From CAYJOG01 sp964371695 [NCBI: uncultured bacterium] (GTDB taxonomy: Bacteria > CAYJOG01), in the NCBI GenBank assembly GCA_964371695.1, contig CAYJOG010000065.1, positions 3,255 through 9,870 on the forward strand: a DNA stretch of 6,616 bases, written 5' to 3'. The notes below the pieces were generated by a model. The model was not told the origin of the DNA. It searched no databases and was given only the letters and a program-made list of their open reading frames with translations. A program made the translations under genes and the position numbers. Shown one piece after another: positions 1 through 6,083 of the stretch; within the stretch, counting starts at the first letter, position 1, and every line of letters begins with the position of its first letter.

Positions 1-3000
1 GAGAAACTGATATTGATGGCGTTGGCGGCGGGCGACGTGTCATAACCAATGCCCGCCTGAAAATAACTGATGCCGTTGACCGTAAAGGACATCTGGCCCG
101 GCACGGCCGTGTTGAGTCCGCTGGCATAGATTCCGGCGGTGCCGCCGGGGTTCATCGTGCCGGTGCTGGACTCCATGCGGCCAATGCCCACCACCGGCCA
201 GAACGTGTTGCTGGAACTGGTGGGGCTGACATTGTTGCCCACCTGAGTCACGCCACTGAGGCCAAAAACGCTGTCGAACGTGCTGACCTGGATGTTGCGG
301 ATGGTGCCGTTCAGGTTGGCGTCCATGCCCGGCGGCGCGGTGACGGTGAGCGTGGAGGTGGTGGCGCTGGTGGGCGCCACCGGGGTTTTGTTGAACCACA
401 CCGTGTTGTCCGCCGCCGTGGGGGCAAAGCCGTTGCCGGTCACCGTCACCGTGGTGCCCGCCTGCACCACCGGCCGGGAGGGCAGGAGTGTGACGCTGTC
501 GGTGTAGTTGCCTGTCACGGACGTCACCACCGGCCCGGCGGTGAAGGTGCCCGCGTTTTCCTGGCTGATGAGGCCGCCCGTGCCCCCGGTGCGCACATAA
601 ATCTGCCCCCGGCTGAAACCGGCTGGGGCCAGCGTGGAAATCTGCAGGCTGGTCATGGCGGTGATGGTTCCGATCAGCGCCTGGCCTGCAAAACACTGGG
701 CCCCTGTGGCCCCCGCGTTGGCGAAACACACCTGGGTGTCGCCCGGCTCAAACCCGCTGCCCAGAATGGTGAGGGGGCTTTCGGCAGGCCCCTGGGCCGG
801 GGTAATGGTGGCGACAAAGGGGGTGACGCTGAAGGTATAGGGCGGGCTGAAGGCCCCCAGGGAACCGCCGTTGCGTATCTGAATGTAACCTGTGTAGGCC
901 CCCAGGGGAATGCTCAACGACAACGTGGTGGAGGTGGACGCACTGAAGGCCACCTCGTTGCTGTTGAAGAACACCTCCGCATCGCTGGAAAGCGCGCCAA
1001 AACCCGTGCCATACAACATGAGCGGCTCACCCACCACCCCCACGGTGATGCTGCTGGAAGTGATGATGGGCTGCACCTGCACAAACAGTCCGTCGCTCTG
1101 GTAGCCCGTGCCCCCCACACTCACTTTCACCAGACTGGAGGTGGCGTCGGACGGCACCCTGGTGGTGATTTCCGTCTGGTTCAGCACCGCGTCGCCCGAA
1201 AGCGGGTTGAGCTGCACAGTCAGGGCCGTGCCCCAATGGATGGCGTTGTCGGTGACAAAATTGCTGAACCCGACACCCCGGATGGTGATGGTGTCCCCCG
1301 CCCGCGCCAGACGCGGAAAAATGCTGGTGATGGTGGGTTTGACCGACACCAGGAACTGATTGGTGCTGACCCCGTTCACCATGAAGGACAGATAACCGGA
1401 GTTGATGCCGTTGGGCACCATCACTTCCAGGATATCCACACCGGCGCTCTGGCTCAGGCTCACCTTGAAAAGCTGAATCTGCCCCAGATAAATGTTGCTG
1501 ATGTCCCCCAGGTTCGAGCCAAACCGTTTGCCATAAATAAAGAAGTTCTGGCCCCCCACCGGCTTGCTGGGCGACACGCTGGTGATGGACGGGCCAATGG
1601 AATAGGACAACGTAGCCGAGGCGCTCACCCCCGCCACCGCCAGGGAGATCACGTCGTCTTCCACACCAAAGGGCACCGTCACCGTGAGGCTGGTGGGCGT
1701 GGCGGCGGTGACCGAAGCCGAAGACGTGGAGAAAAACACGGCGTTTTGTGTGGGGGTGGCGCTGAAACCGGTGCCCGTGAGGGTCACGGTCTGATCCCAC
1801 ACCAGTGTGCCGCTGGGTGAAATCGCATCCAGCGTGGGCAGCACGGTGAAGGTGGGCGTGGCCGAAGCCGTGAGCGCCCCCAGCGCCACGGTGAGCGCCC
1901 CCGTCACCACCCCCGGTGGCACCACGGCGGCAATCTGGGTGAGACTGGCGCTGAGCACCGTCACCGGCAGGCCACCGATGTTCACAAACAGGTTGTTGGG
2001 GTCGGTGTCGAAGTTGGAGCCGTCGATGGTGATGGCTGTGTTCACCGAGCCGCTGGTGGGTGAGAGGTTGTTCACCACCGGCAGCACACTGGTAACGGTG
2101 TAGGCCACCGGCGCGCTGTTCTGGGCGTTCACCGATACGGTGAGGGTCTGCGCGCCTGCGGCCACCGTGGCGGGGGTGCGCACGGTGAGTTGCGTGAGGC
2201 TGGCGCTCAGCACCGTGGCCGGGAGGCCCCCCAGCAGCACCTGATTTTCACTCAGGGTGGCCGAGAACTCCGCCCCGTCTATCACCAGAATGGTGCCGGG
2301 GTTGCCGCTCAGAGGGGCTATCTGGCTGATGACCGGCGGCCCGGCGCTGGCCACGCAACAGCCTGGGTCTTCACCGCTTGTGAGCACCACAAAAGCAGCG
2401 CCTTCGCTGGTCTGCCCGCCGCTGGTGAGTTTGACCTCACCACTGCTGGCTCCTGCGGGCACAATGAACACCACGTTGCTCAGGGTGGCCTGTTGCACCG
2501 CCAGGGGCACACCTCCCAGGGTCAACACGGCGTCCGCCGGGTCAAACCCGGTGGCGGCCACGCTCACCACTTCGCCCACGTGGGCGGCGGCGGGGTTGAG
2601 CGCGGTGATGACCGGGCTGTCCTGTGCTGGCCCGGCGGTGGGTGTGGCAAAGGAAAAAATCAGCTTGGTATTTTCGCGGGCAAAAAACCAATATCCCTTG
2701 AAAGGATTCAGCTTGGCCCCCGCCGTGCCCGGCAAAACCTGATTCACCTGACCAGCGGTCACGCCAAAAGCCGTGGGCAGCACCCAGGCCGAGGCGGCGC
2801 TGAGGGGCAGGATGTTGCTGTCCGGCCCCTGCACGTTCACGTTGTCACCCCAGGCCACCGCCTGGGGATAGGGGTTGGCGATGAGGTTCCAGCCCCGGGC
2901 CAGTTGCACTTCGATCACCTGGGCGGTCTGGGTGAGGTTGCCCCCCACCGTCAGTTGAGAGACCCCAGGCCCCGGCAACACCCACAGGCCCTGGCCCGGC

Positions 3001-3254
3001 AACACGGCCGAGCCGCTCGTCACCGGCGTGGCCAGACCTTTATAGGTATAAGCCTCCACACCACCGGGCATGGTCACGCCACTGGCGGGCAAACCCACCA
3101 GCGACCAGCCTCCCTGATCGTTCGTCAACGGCACGGTGAAACCCGCCTGGGCAGACCGCAGACACAGCAGGCTCAGCAGACAAAGCCACACCGCCCAGAC
3201 ACGACAAGACACACGCACGACAGGCTTAAGTATACCCCTTTCAGGGCACTGCAT
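1..3254 (-). CDS. Large secreted IPT/TIG-repeat protein, C-terminus beyond left edge (partial)
   Basis: The frame is open from ATG 3254 to the left edge: at least 1084 codons, no stop, no frame break. Residues 1-37 look like a Sec signal peptide, with basic n-region, hydrophobic core AVWLCLLSLLCL (21-32) and SAQA|GF cleavage after A37. Residues 38-210 hold two similar segments, GWSLVGLP (49-56) and GWNLIANPYP (121-130), ending in YWFFARENTKLIF (188-200). From about 213 follow nine IPT/TIG-like beta-sandwich repeats of 80-100 residues, starting near 213, 306, 391, 472, 554, 639, 728, 811 and 907; most open with PxIxxxxP and then have a GxxF turn. A tenth may begin near 1005. Such proteins are normally exported surface or extracellular structures; no catalytic motif is seen. 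A CC pair lies in the linker between repeats 1 and 2. The start is uncertain: ATG 3254 has no good Shine-Dalgarno, and GTG 3218 would give a more typical 25-residue signal peptide. Other frames in this stretch are shadows. Confidence 0.5.
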   Translation of the reverse strand, partial: MQCPERGILKPVVRVSCRVWAVWLCLLSLLCLRSAQAGFTVPLTNDQGGWSLVGLPASGVTMPGGVEAYTYKGLATPVTSGSAVLPGQGLWVLPGPGVSQLTVGGNLTQTAQVIEVQLARGWNLIANPYPQAVAWGDNVNVQGPDSNILPLSAASAWVLPTAFGVTAGQVNQVLPGTAGAKLNPFKGYWFFARENTKLIFSFATPTAGPAQDSPVITALNPAAAHVGEVVSVAATGFDPADAVLTLGGVPLAVQQATLSNVVFIVPAGASSGEVKLTSGGQTSEGAAFVVLTSGEDPGCCVASAGPPVISQIAPLSGNPGTILVIDGAEFSATLSENQVLLGGLPATVLSASLTQLTVRTPATVAAGAQTLTVSVNAQNSAPVAYTVTSVLPVVNNLSPTSGSVNTAITIDGSNFDTDPNNLFVNIGGLPVTVLSASLTQIAAVVPPGVVTGALTVALGALTASATPTFTVLPTLDAISPSGTLVWDQTVTLTGTGFSATPTQNAVFFSTSSASVTAATPTSLTVTVPFGVEDDVISLAVAGVSASATLSYSIGPSITSVSPSKPVGGQNFFIYGKRFGSNLGDISNIYLGQIQLFKVSLSQSAGVDILEVMVPNGINSGYLSFMVNGVSTNQFLVSVKPTITSIFPRLARAGDTITIRGVGFSNFVTDNAIHWGTALTVQLNPLSGDAVLNQTEITTRVPSDATSSLVKVSVGGTGYQSDGLFVQVQPIITSSSITVGVVGEPLMLYGTGFGALSSDAEVFFNSNEVAFSASTSTTLSLSIPLGAYTGYIQIRNGGSLGAFSPPYTFSVTPFVATITPAQGPAESPLTILGSGFEPGDTQVCFANAGATGAQCFAGQALIGTITAMTSLQISTLAPAGFSRGQIYVRTGGTGGLISQENAGTFTAGPVVTSVTGNYTDSVTLLPSRPVVQAGTTVTVTGNGFAPTAADNTVWFNKTPVAPTSATTSTLTVTAPPGMDANLNGTIRNIQVSTFDSVFGLSGVTQVGNNVSPTSSSNTFWPVVGIGRMESSTGTMNPGGTAGIYASGLNTAVPGQMSFTVNGISYFQAGIGYDTSPAANAINISF
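1935..1973 (-). repeat. Segment of TIG repeat 3 closely matching TIG repeat 2
   Basis: This 39-bp segment encodes GGLPVTVLSASLTQ minus its first residue and matches 2190-2228 (GGLPATVLSASLTQ) at 32 of 39 bases by hand count. Most of the differences are at third codon positions. This fits fairly recent duplication of neighbouring IPT/TIG modules 2 and 3; the other repeats are much more diverged. Confidence 0.7.
2190..2228 (-). repeat. Segment of TIG repeat 2 closely matching TIG repeat 3
   Basis: Partner of the copy at 1935-1973 (32 of 39 bases identical by hand count). It encodes the loop and strand region around GLPATVLSASLTQ of the second IPT/TIG module. It is a within-gene domain duplication, not a mobile element. 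Confidence 0.7.
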
Positions 3255-3297
3255 AACCTGCGGAGCAAAGCTGTCCACCGCAATTTGTTTTAATTCG

Positions 3298-3315
3298 TAA
3301 TGCTCGTGATGCTCG
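3298..3315. repeat. Imperfect tandem 9-bp repeat in the gap between hxsA-like and TIG genes
   Basis: TAATGCTCG is followed directly by TGATGCTCG (8 of 9 identical). It sits in the 100-bp gap between the stop of the precursor gene (3355) and the start of the TIG gene (3254). It could be an operator half-site pair or chance. The gap also has a weak TGCGG...CCGCA pairing (3256-3279) just before ATG 3254. I see no stem followed by a T-run that would make a terminator. Confidence 0.4.
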
Positions 3316-3354
3316 GCAAATCCAGTCCCATGCCTTGAAACCGTCCGCCCCGCC

Positions 3355-3729
3355 TCACCAACTGCCGTGGCTGCCGTGGCTGCCGTGCGATCCGTGGCTG
3401 CCGTGGCTGCCGTGGCTGGCGTGACTGCCGTGACTGGCATGGCTGCCGTGGCTGCCGTGAGAGCAGTGGCTGCCGTGGCTGGCGTGGCTGGCATGGCTGC
3501 CGGGGTCCAGGTTCATGAACTCCAGGCCGTCGCCCTCGGGGTGAATCAGTGGATTGGCCCCCGAAAGGGTGCTGCCGATGATCAGCAGCGTGGTGGCGCC
3601 GGTCAGGGATTGTTCGCGGGTCATTTTGCCTTCCTCGGACTGCAAAAACATGCCCACCTTTTTTTTCATGGCGGGAACCCGGCTTTTCAAGCCCTTTTTA
3701 CCGTTTTTCTTGCCGTTTCCCTCGCTCAT
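3355..3729 (-). CDS. hxsA: HxsA-like His-Xaa-Ser repeat precursor peptide
   Basis: A 124-residue protein, the likely substrate of the radical SAM enzyme encoded just upstream. Residues 1-25 are strongly basic (MSEGNGKKNGKKGLK..., then MKKKV). Residues 27-40 (MFLQSEEGKMTREQ) look like a recognition-leader type segment. Residues 42-58 are hydrophobic (LTGATTLLIIGSTLSGA) and may be a membrane or export segment. A short linker (GDGLEFMNLDPGS) leads to 15 consecutive His-Xaa-Ser triplets (79-123), where Xaa is Gly in ten, Ala in four and Cys in one (C89). The protein ends in Trp124. HXS tails define the HxsA family; the N-terminal match to known HxsA was not tested. The start is ATG 3729 because AAAAGGGG lies 7 bases before it; reading further upstream would enter hxsB. 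The gene follows hxsB after 37 bp. The nature of the modification is not known from sequence. Confidence 0.88.
   Translation of the reverse strand: MSEGNGKKNGKKGLKSRVPAMKKKVGMFLQSEEGKMTREQSLTGATTLLIIGSTLSGANPLIHPEGDGLEFMNLDPGSHASHASHGSHCSHGSHGSHASHGSHASHGSHGSHGSHGSHGSHGSW
3361..3495 (-). repeat. Tandem 9-bp repeat encoding 15 His-Xaa-Ser units
   Basis: Fifteen 9-bp units, mostly GTGGCTGCC on the plus strand (reverse complement GGC-AGC-CAC), with no interruption. His codons are CAC except two CAT. Ser codons are mostly AGC, with a few AGT, one TCG and one TCT. The repeat is protein-coding. Its purity suggests unit number can change by slippage or unequal recombination. Unit order from the N-terminus is HAS, HAS, HGS, HCS, HGS, HGS, HAS, HGS, HAS, then HGS six times. 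Confidence 0.95.
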
Positions 3730-3736
3730 GGTTGTT

Positions 3737-3744
3737 CCCCTTTT
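3737..3744 (-). promoter_or_regulatory. Strong ribosome binding site of the HXS precursor gene
   Basis: The minus strand reads AAAAGGGG seven bases before ATG 3729. This fixes the precursor start at MSEGNGKK. A separate strong site after a 37-bp gap fits the need to make more precursor than enzyme from one transcript. Confidence 0.75.
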
Positions 3745-3766
3745 GCTGTGGTGAATCACCCCGGCC

Positions 3767-5275
3767 CTATGGGCCGCAGGCGCTTTTTTCGTAGGCATAG
3801 TGGTCGAAGTTGTCCTTAATGGTAATCCATCGTTCAAAAACCCTCAAGATTTGTTCTCTTTTCTCTCCCATCAGGTGCAGGAACAGCGGGTCGAGCATGC
3901 CCAGGCTGGTGCGGCACTTGGCGCTGGTACTCATCTGGCCAAACAAATCGCCCTGGGCGGTGTAGTTGTAAATGGGGCACACGCCACAATAAGGCTTGTA
4001 GGCGCAGTCCTTGCAGCCGGGGATGAAATCCTGCGTGCTCGCCAGCAGCATGGCCTTGACGGTGTCGTGACGCACGATGTCCCGGTAACCCGAGCGGGAC
4101 ACGTGGCCCAGCTCGAAATTGTCGTCACCCTGCTCCTTCAGCATGCGGCCTTCGTCGCAGGTGAACACCCCGCCGTCGTGGTTATAACCCACCTGACCGA
4201 TGCCCGCGCCGCAGGGACTGCGCAGTTCCATGTAATTCGGGTCCCGGTCGGAAAGGATTTTCTGAAGGTGCAGGGCGGCGGCGCGCTCCATGATTTCCAC
4301 GCCCTTCAGGTTCAGCTCGATGATGTAATTCAGCGCGTTCTGGTAAAACTCGATGAACTGCTCGGACGTGTAACCAATCAGCCGGGCTGTTTTCTGCGAC
4401 CAGCCATAGGGGTTGAGCGCGCGCAGGTGAATCACCTTCAGCCCCAGGCCCACATAGGTGTCCACGATTTCCTTCCAATAGGGCAGGCTGTGGCGCGTGG
4501 TGGTCATGAGCGCGTCCACGTGGTAATAGTCTTCGGGCAGACCCCGGCGGCGATATTCCGCGTTGATCATGGCCATTTTGGCGGTGACCTCTTCAAAACT
4601 GTTGCCCGCGCTGTGATAGGCCCGGTTGCGGTTGTGAACCTCCGGGGGGCCGTCCAGGCTGGTGCAGAGCATCACGCCGTTGTCGATGAAAAAGTTCATT
4701 TTTTCTTCGTCCAGCAGCGTGAGGTTGCTCACCAGGGTAAAAGCCAGGTGCTTTTTGGCCTCTTTGTTTTTTTCGGTGGCGTATTCGGTGATGAACCTGA
4801 TGATGGGGAAGTTCACCAGCGGCTCGCCCCCCTGAAACTCAATATTGATGGCCGGACTGGTGGTCTTGAAAATCAGGTCCACCGTCTGGCGGGCGGTTTC
4901 TTCGGTCATGTCGGTGTCCACGCGGTCCATGTTGGCGCGGCTGGCGTGGCAATAAGAACAGGCATGGTTGCAGCGCAGGGTGACGGTGACGATGTGCAGG
5001 TTCGGCCCACTGCTGAGAAACCAGTTGCGGTTGCGGTATTTGGTGATGGCCCGGGTGGTGGCGGGGTCGTTGCGCAGAAAACCAGCCTCCAGCAGGGAAT
5101 GAAACATGGGCAGGTCCTGCGTCATGCGGCCCTCGACAAACGCCTGGAACTCTGCGGGCGAAAGCGCGATGAAATCCCCCACGTCGTTGGTGATCAGCAC
5201 CTTGCCGCCCAGGTGACGAAACCTGAAAAAGCCCAGGCGAGGGGCGTTTTCGCGCACCAGGGCCAGGTTCACCAT
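3767..5275 (-). CDS. hxsB: HxsB-like radical SAM/SPASM peptide maturase
   Basis: A 502-residue radical SAM enzyme that should cleave S-adenosylmethionine with an Fe-S cluster and modify the His-Xaa-Ser precursor in the cytoplasm. The N-terminal domain (1-90; GFFRFRHLGGKVLITNDVGDF, LSPAEFQAFVEGR) resembles that of HxsB proteins. The SAM-cluster motif CxxxCxxC is C102-C106-C109 in TLRCNHACSYCHAS, followed by EFQGGEP (146-152), TSLDGP (205-210) and LRALNPYGW (284-292). A C-terminal SPASM region supplies seven Cys: C355, C373, C421, C424, C430, C433 and C454, the usual set for two auxiliary [4Fe-4S] clusters. A further Cys lies near the end (C500). ATG 5275 has GGAGG ten bases upstream and overlaps the preceding gene by 7 bp (ATGGTGA), suggesting translational coupling. 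No key residue is missing. Assignment to HxsB rather than another SPASM maturase rests on the N-terminal and core motifs plus the HXS peptide and HxsD-like neighbours. Confidence 0.9.
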   Translation of the reverse strand: MVNLALVRENAPRLGFFRFRHLGGKVLITNDVGDFIALSPAEFQAFVEGRMTQDLPMFHSLLEAGFLRNDPATTRAITKYRNRNWFLSSGPNLHIVTVTLRCNHACSYCHASRANMDRVDTDMTEETARQTVDLIFKTTSPAINIEFQGGEPLVNFPIIRFITEYATEKNKEAKKHLAFTLVSNLTLLDEEKMNFFIDNGVMLCTSLDGPPEVHNRNRAYHSAGNSFEEVTAKMAMINAEYRRRGLPEDYYHVDALMTTTRHSLPYWKEIVDTYVGLGLKVIHLRALNPYGWSQKTARLIGYTSEQFIEFYQNALNYIIELNLKGVEIMERAAALHLQKILSDRDPNYMELRSPCGAGIGQVGYNHDGGVFTCDEGRMLKEQGDDNFELGHVSRSGYRDIVRHDTVKAMLLASTQDFIPGCKDCAYKPYCGVCPIYNYTAQGDLFGQMSTSAKCRTSLGMLDPLFLHLMGEKREQILRVFERWITIKDNFDHYAYEKSACGP

Positions 5276-5502
5276 TGCTTTTTTTCCTCCAGGGTGAAAT
5301 AAAGCGCGGCGTTGAAAAGCTCGTCCGTCAGTTCACCGGACAGTTCCGGGTCGTGGGGCTTGCCGGTCACCAGCAGACCGCCAGAGGTTTTCTCCACGGT
5401 CAGGGCGGCGTCTTCCGAAAAACTTTTGGCAGCTTTTTTCACCGCCTTGGCGCTGTAAAGGCGACGGGGAAACTCAAGCCGGAGGGCTGTTTCAGCCGTC
5501 AC
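5269..5502 (-). CDS. Short HxsD-like accessory protein (second paralogue)
   Basis: A 77-residue soluble protein that aligns by eye with the N-terminal half of the next gene upstream: LEFPRRLYSAKAVKKAAKSF here against VELPAKLYPLETVYGAAFVF there, and later GELTDELFNAALYFTL against AGLFLNELVNQAIRTEV. HxsD is the small partner protein of His-Xaa-Ser systems; this copy looks like a reduced second version. It lacks the following LRExIVxxAL helix and any C-terminal extension. The start is GTG 5502, supported by a near-perfect GGGGAGGT site six bases upstream; no ATG is available. It overlaps the upstream gene by 11 bp and hxsB by 7 bp, so all three are probably translated together. I infer that it binds the maturase or precursor, perhaps as a heterodimer with the longer copy. 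No catalytic motif or Cys is present. Confidence 0.72.
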   Translation of the reverse strand: MTAETALRLEFPRRLYSAKAVKKAAKSFSEDAALTVEKTSGGLLVTGKPHDPELSGELTDELFNAALYFTLEEKKQW

Positions 5503-5956
5503 TGGCGACCTCCCCGGCGGCGGCCTTGACCTCGCCGTATTTTTCTTCCCACGGCGTGGCGATGCCTAGGGGGTCATCAATCAGGTCATCGTTTTCTTCC
5601 TGGCCCAGCAGGTCCATGAAGTCTTCCTGCTGGTCATCGGCGCTGAAAAGCGCCTTGGCCACGATGTATTCCCGCAGCTTTTGGTTGCTCTTGCTCACCT
5701 CGGTGCGAATGGCCTGGTTCACCAGTTCGTTCAAAAACAGGCCCGCCAGGTGCTCCATGGCCTTTTCGCCGGTTTCTTCCTGGGGTTTGAGCAGCACCCG
5801 CACGGCCTTTTTATCGCCTTCTTCCAGCCGCAGATAGGCGCGGTCCAGAAACACAAAGGCTGCGCCATAGACGGTTTCAAGGGGATAGAGCTTTGCCGGG
5901 AGTTCCACCACCACAAAGCCATTTTGGTGAGTAAAAAAAGAGGTTGGGTCAGTCAT
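5492..5956 (-). CDS. hxsD: HxsD-like His-Xaa-Ser system protein (long paralogue)
   Basis: A 154-residue soluble protein and the first gene of the Hxs run. Residues 14-45 (FVVVELPAKLYPLETVYGAA..., FLDRAYLRL) and 66-102 (AMEHLAGLFLNELVNQAIR, then LREYIVAKAL) match the HxsD pattern I know: a beta-rich start, then a helix with an FxNELxxQxxR core and a LRExIVxxAL helix. The tail from about 105 is a very acidic, probably flexible extension (DDQQEDFMDLLGQEENDDL) that plain HxsD proteins of about 100 residues do not need. HxsD has no known catalytic residues and is thought to assist the radical SAM maturase. ATG 5956 is the start; the ribosome site is modest (GAGAAAG about nine bases upstream). The next gene overlaps it by 11 bp. 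No Cys is present. Confidence 0.75.
   Translation of the reverse strand: MTDPTSFFTHQNGFVVVELPAKLYPLETVYGAAFVFLDRAYLRLEEGDKKAVRVLLKPQEETGEKAMEHLAGLFLNELVNQAIRTEVSKSNQKLREYIVAKALFSADDQQEDFMDLLGQEENDDLIDDPLGIATPWEEKYGEVKAAAGEVASDG
5508..5515 (-). promoter_or_regulatory. Ribosome binding site deciding the GTG start of the short HxsD-like gene
   Basis: GGGGAGGT on the minus strand, with its GGAGG six bases before GTG 5502. It lies inside the end of the upstream gene and supports GTG as a real start for the 77-residue protein. Confidence 0.75.
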
Positions 5957-5970
5957 GAGGTGCTTTCTCG

Positions 5971-6000
5971 TTGCGATTGGAGCGATTTGGGGAGTATACC
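5971..6000 (+). promoter_or_regulatory. Candidate promoter of the plus-strand gene
   Basis: TTGCGA (5971-5976) and TATACC (5995-6000) are 18 bp apart, each matching 4 of 6 consensus positions. A start near 6007 would give a leader of about 77 bases containing the 6041-6069 inverted repeat. The -10 shares its GTATAC core with a candidate minus-strand -10. This rests on motif resemblance only. Confidence 0.3.
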
Positions 6001-6023
6001 CACCGCCCCCTTCCAGCTAACAA
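5993..6023 (-). promoter_or_regulatory. Candidate promoter of the Hxs operon
   Basis: TATACT on the minus strand (5998-5993) lies 36 bases before ATG 5956. The best -35-like hexamer is TTGTTA (6023-6018), with a long 19-bp spacer. The same GGTATACT string also occurs at 3229-3236 near the start of the TIG gene, so it may be a favoured -10 in this genome. The -35 is weak. Confidence 0.3.
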
Positions 6024-6036
6024 AAGCCCAAAAGCC
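6021..6036. repeat. Perfect tandem 8-bp direct repeat in the divergent intergenic region
   Basis: CAAAAGCC occurs twice back to back (6021-6028 and 6029-6036), next to the -35 position of the candidate Hxs promoter. It could be a regulator binding site; 8-bp spacing is short for a typical dimer, so this is tentative. Confidence 0.5.
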
Positions 6037-6040
6037 GCAG

Positions 6041-6069
6041 CCTTTCCGGTCAAAAACATCCCGGAAAGG
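6041..6069. promoter_or_regulatory. Perfect 9-bp inverted repeat just before the plus-strand gene
   Basis: CCTTTCCGG (6041-6049) and CCGGAAAGG (6061-6069) are exact reverse complements separated by 11 bases, so arm centres are 20 bp apart, close to two DNA turns. As DNA it could be an operator. As RNA in the plus direction it would form a hairpin whose 3' arm contains GGAAAGG, the only Shine-Dalgarno-like sequence before ATG 6084, and so could hide the ribosome site. No T-run follows in either direction, so a terminator is unlikely. Confidence 0.6.
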
Positions 6070-6083
6070 TTCACAATGGCCCC

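Noticed and set aside
1027-1800. A 257-codon minus-strand frame
   Set aside because: It is the same strand but a different frame from the TIG protein, whose own frame is open and makes sense throughout. This one is a His/Arg/Gly-rich shadow.
2190-3293. A 367-codon plus-strand open frame
   Set aside because: It is antisense to the continuous signal-peptide plus TIG-repeat frame. The composition (Arg, Gly, His, Gln) is typical of a shadow frame.
3255-3354. Terminator between the precursor and TIG genes
   Set aside because: Only a weak TGCGG...CCGCA pairing with a large loop is present, without a following T-run.
3361-3495. CRISPR-like or intergenic tandem repeat
   Set aside because: The 9-bp period is a multiple of three, has no spacers, and codes in frame for His-Xaa-Ser units.
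3367-3819. Plus-strand frame rich in VAAVAAV
   Set aside because: It is the reverse reading of the HXS-coding repeat; the opposite strand has the ribosome site and the biologically coherent peptide.
3800-5302. A 500-codon open plus-strand frame fully antisense to hxsB
   Set aside because: It mirrors a strongly supported radical SAM gene. Long antisense frames are common in GC-rich coding DNA. Its protein is Val/Gly/His-rich with no recognisable motif.
6041-6069. Rho-independent terminator
   Set aside because: The stem is perfect but no T-run follows on either strand, and no gene ends here; both flanking genes start and read away from it.
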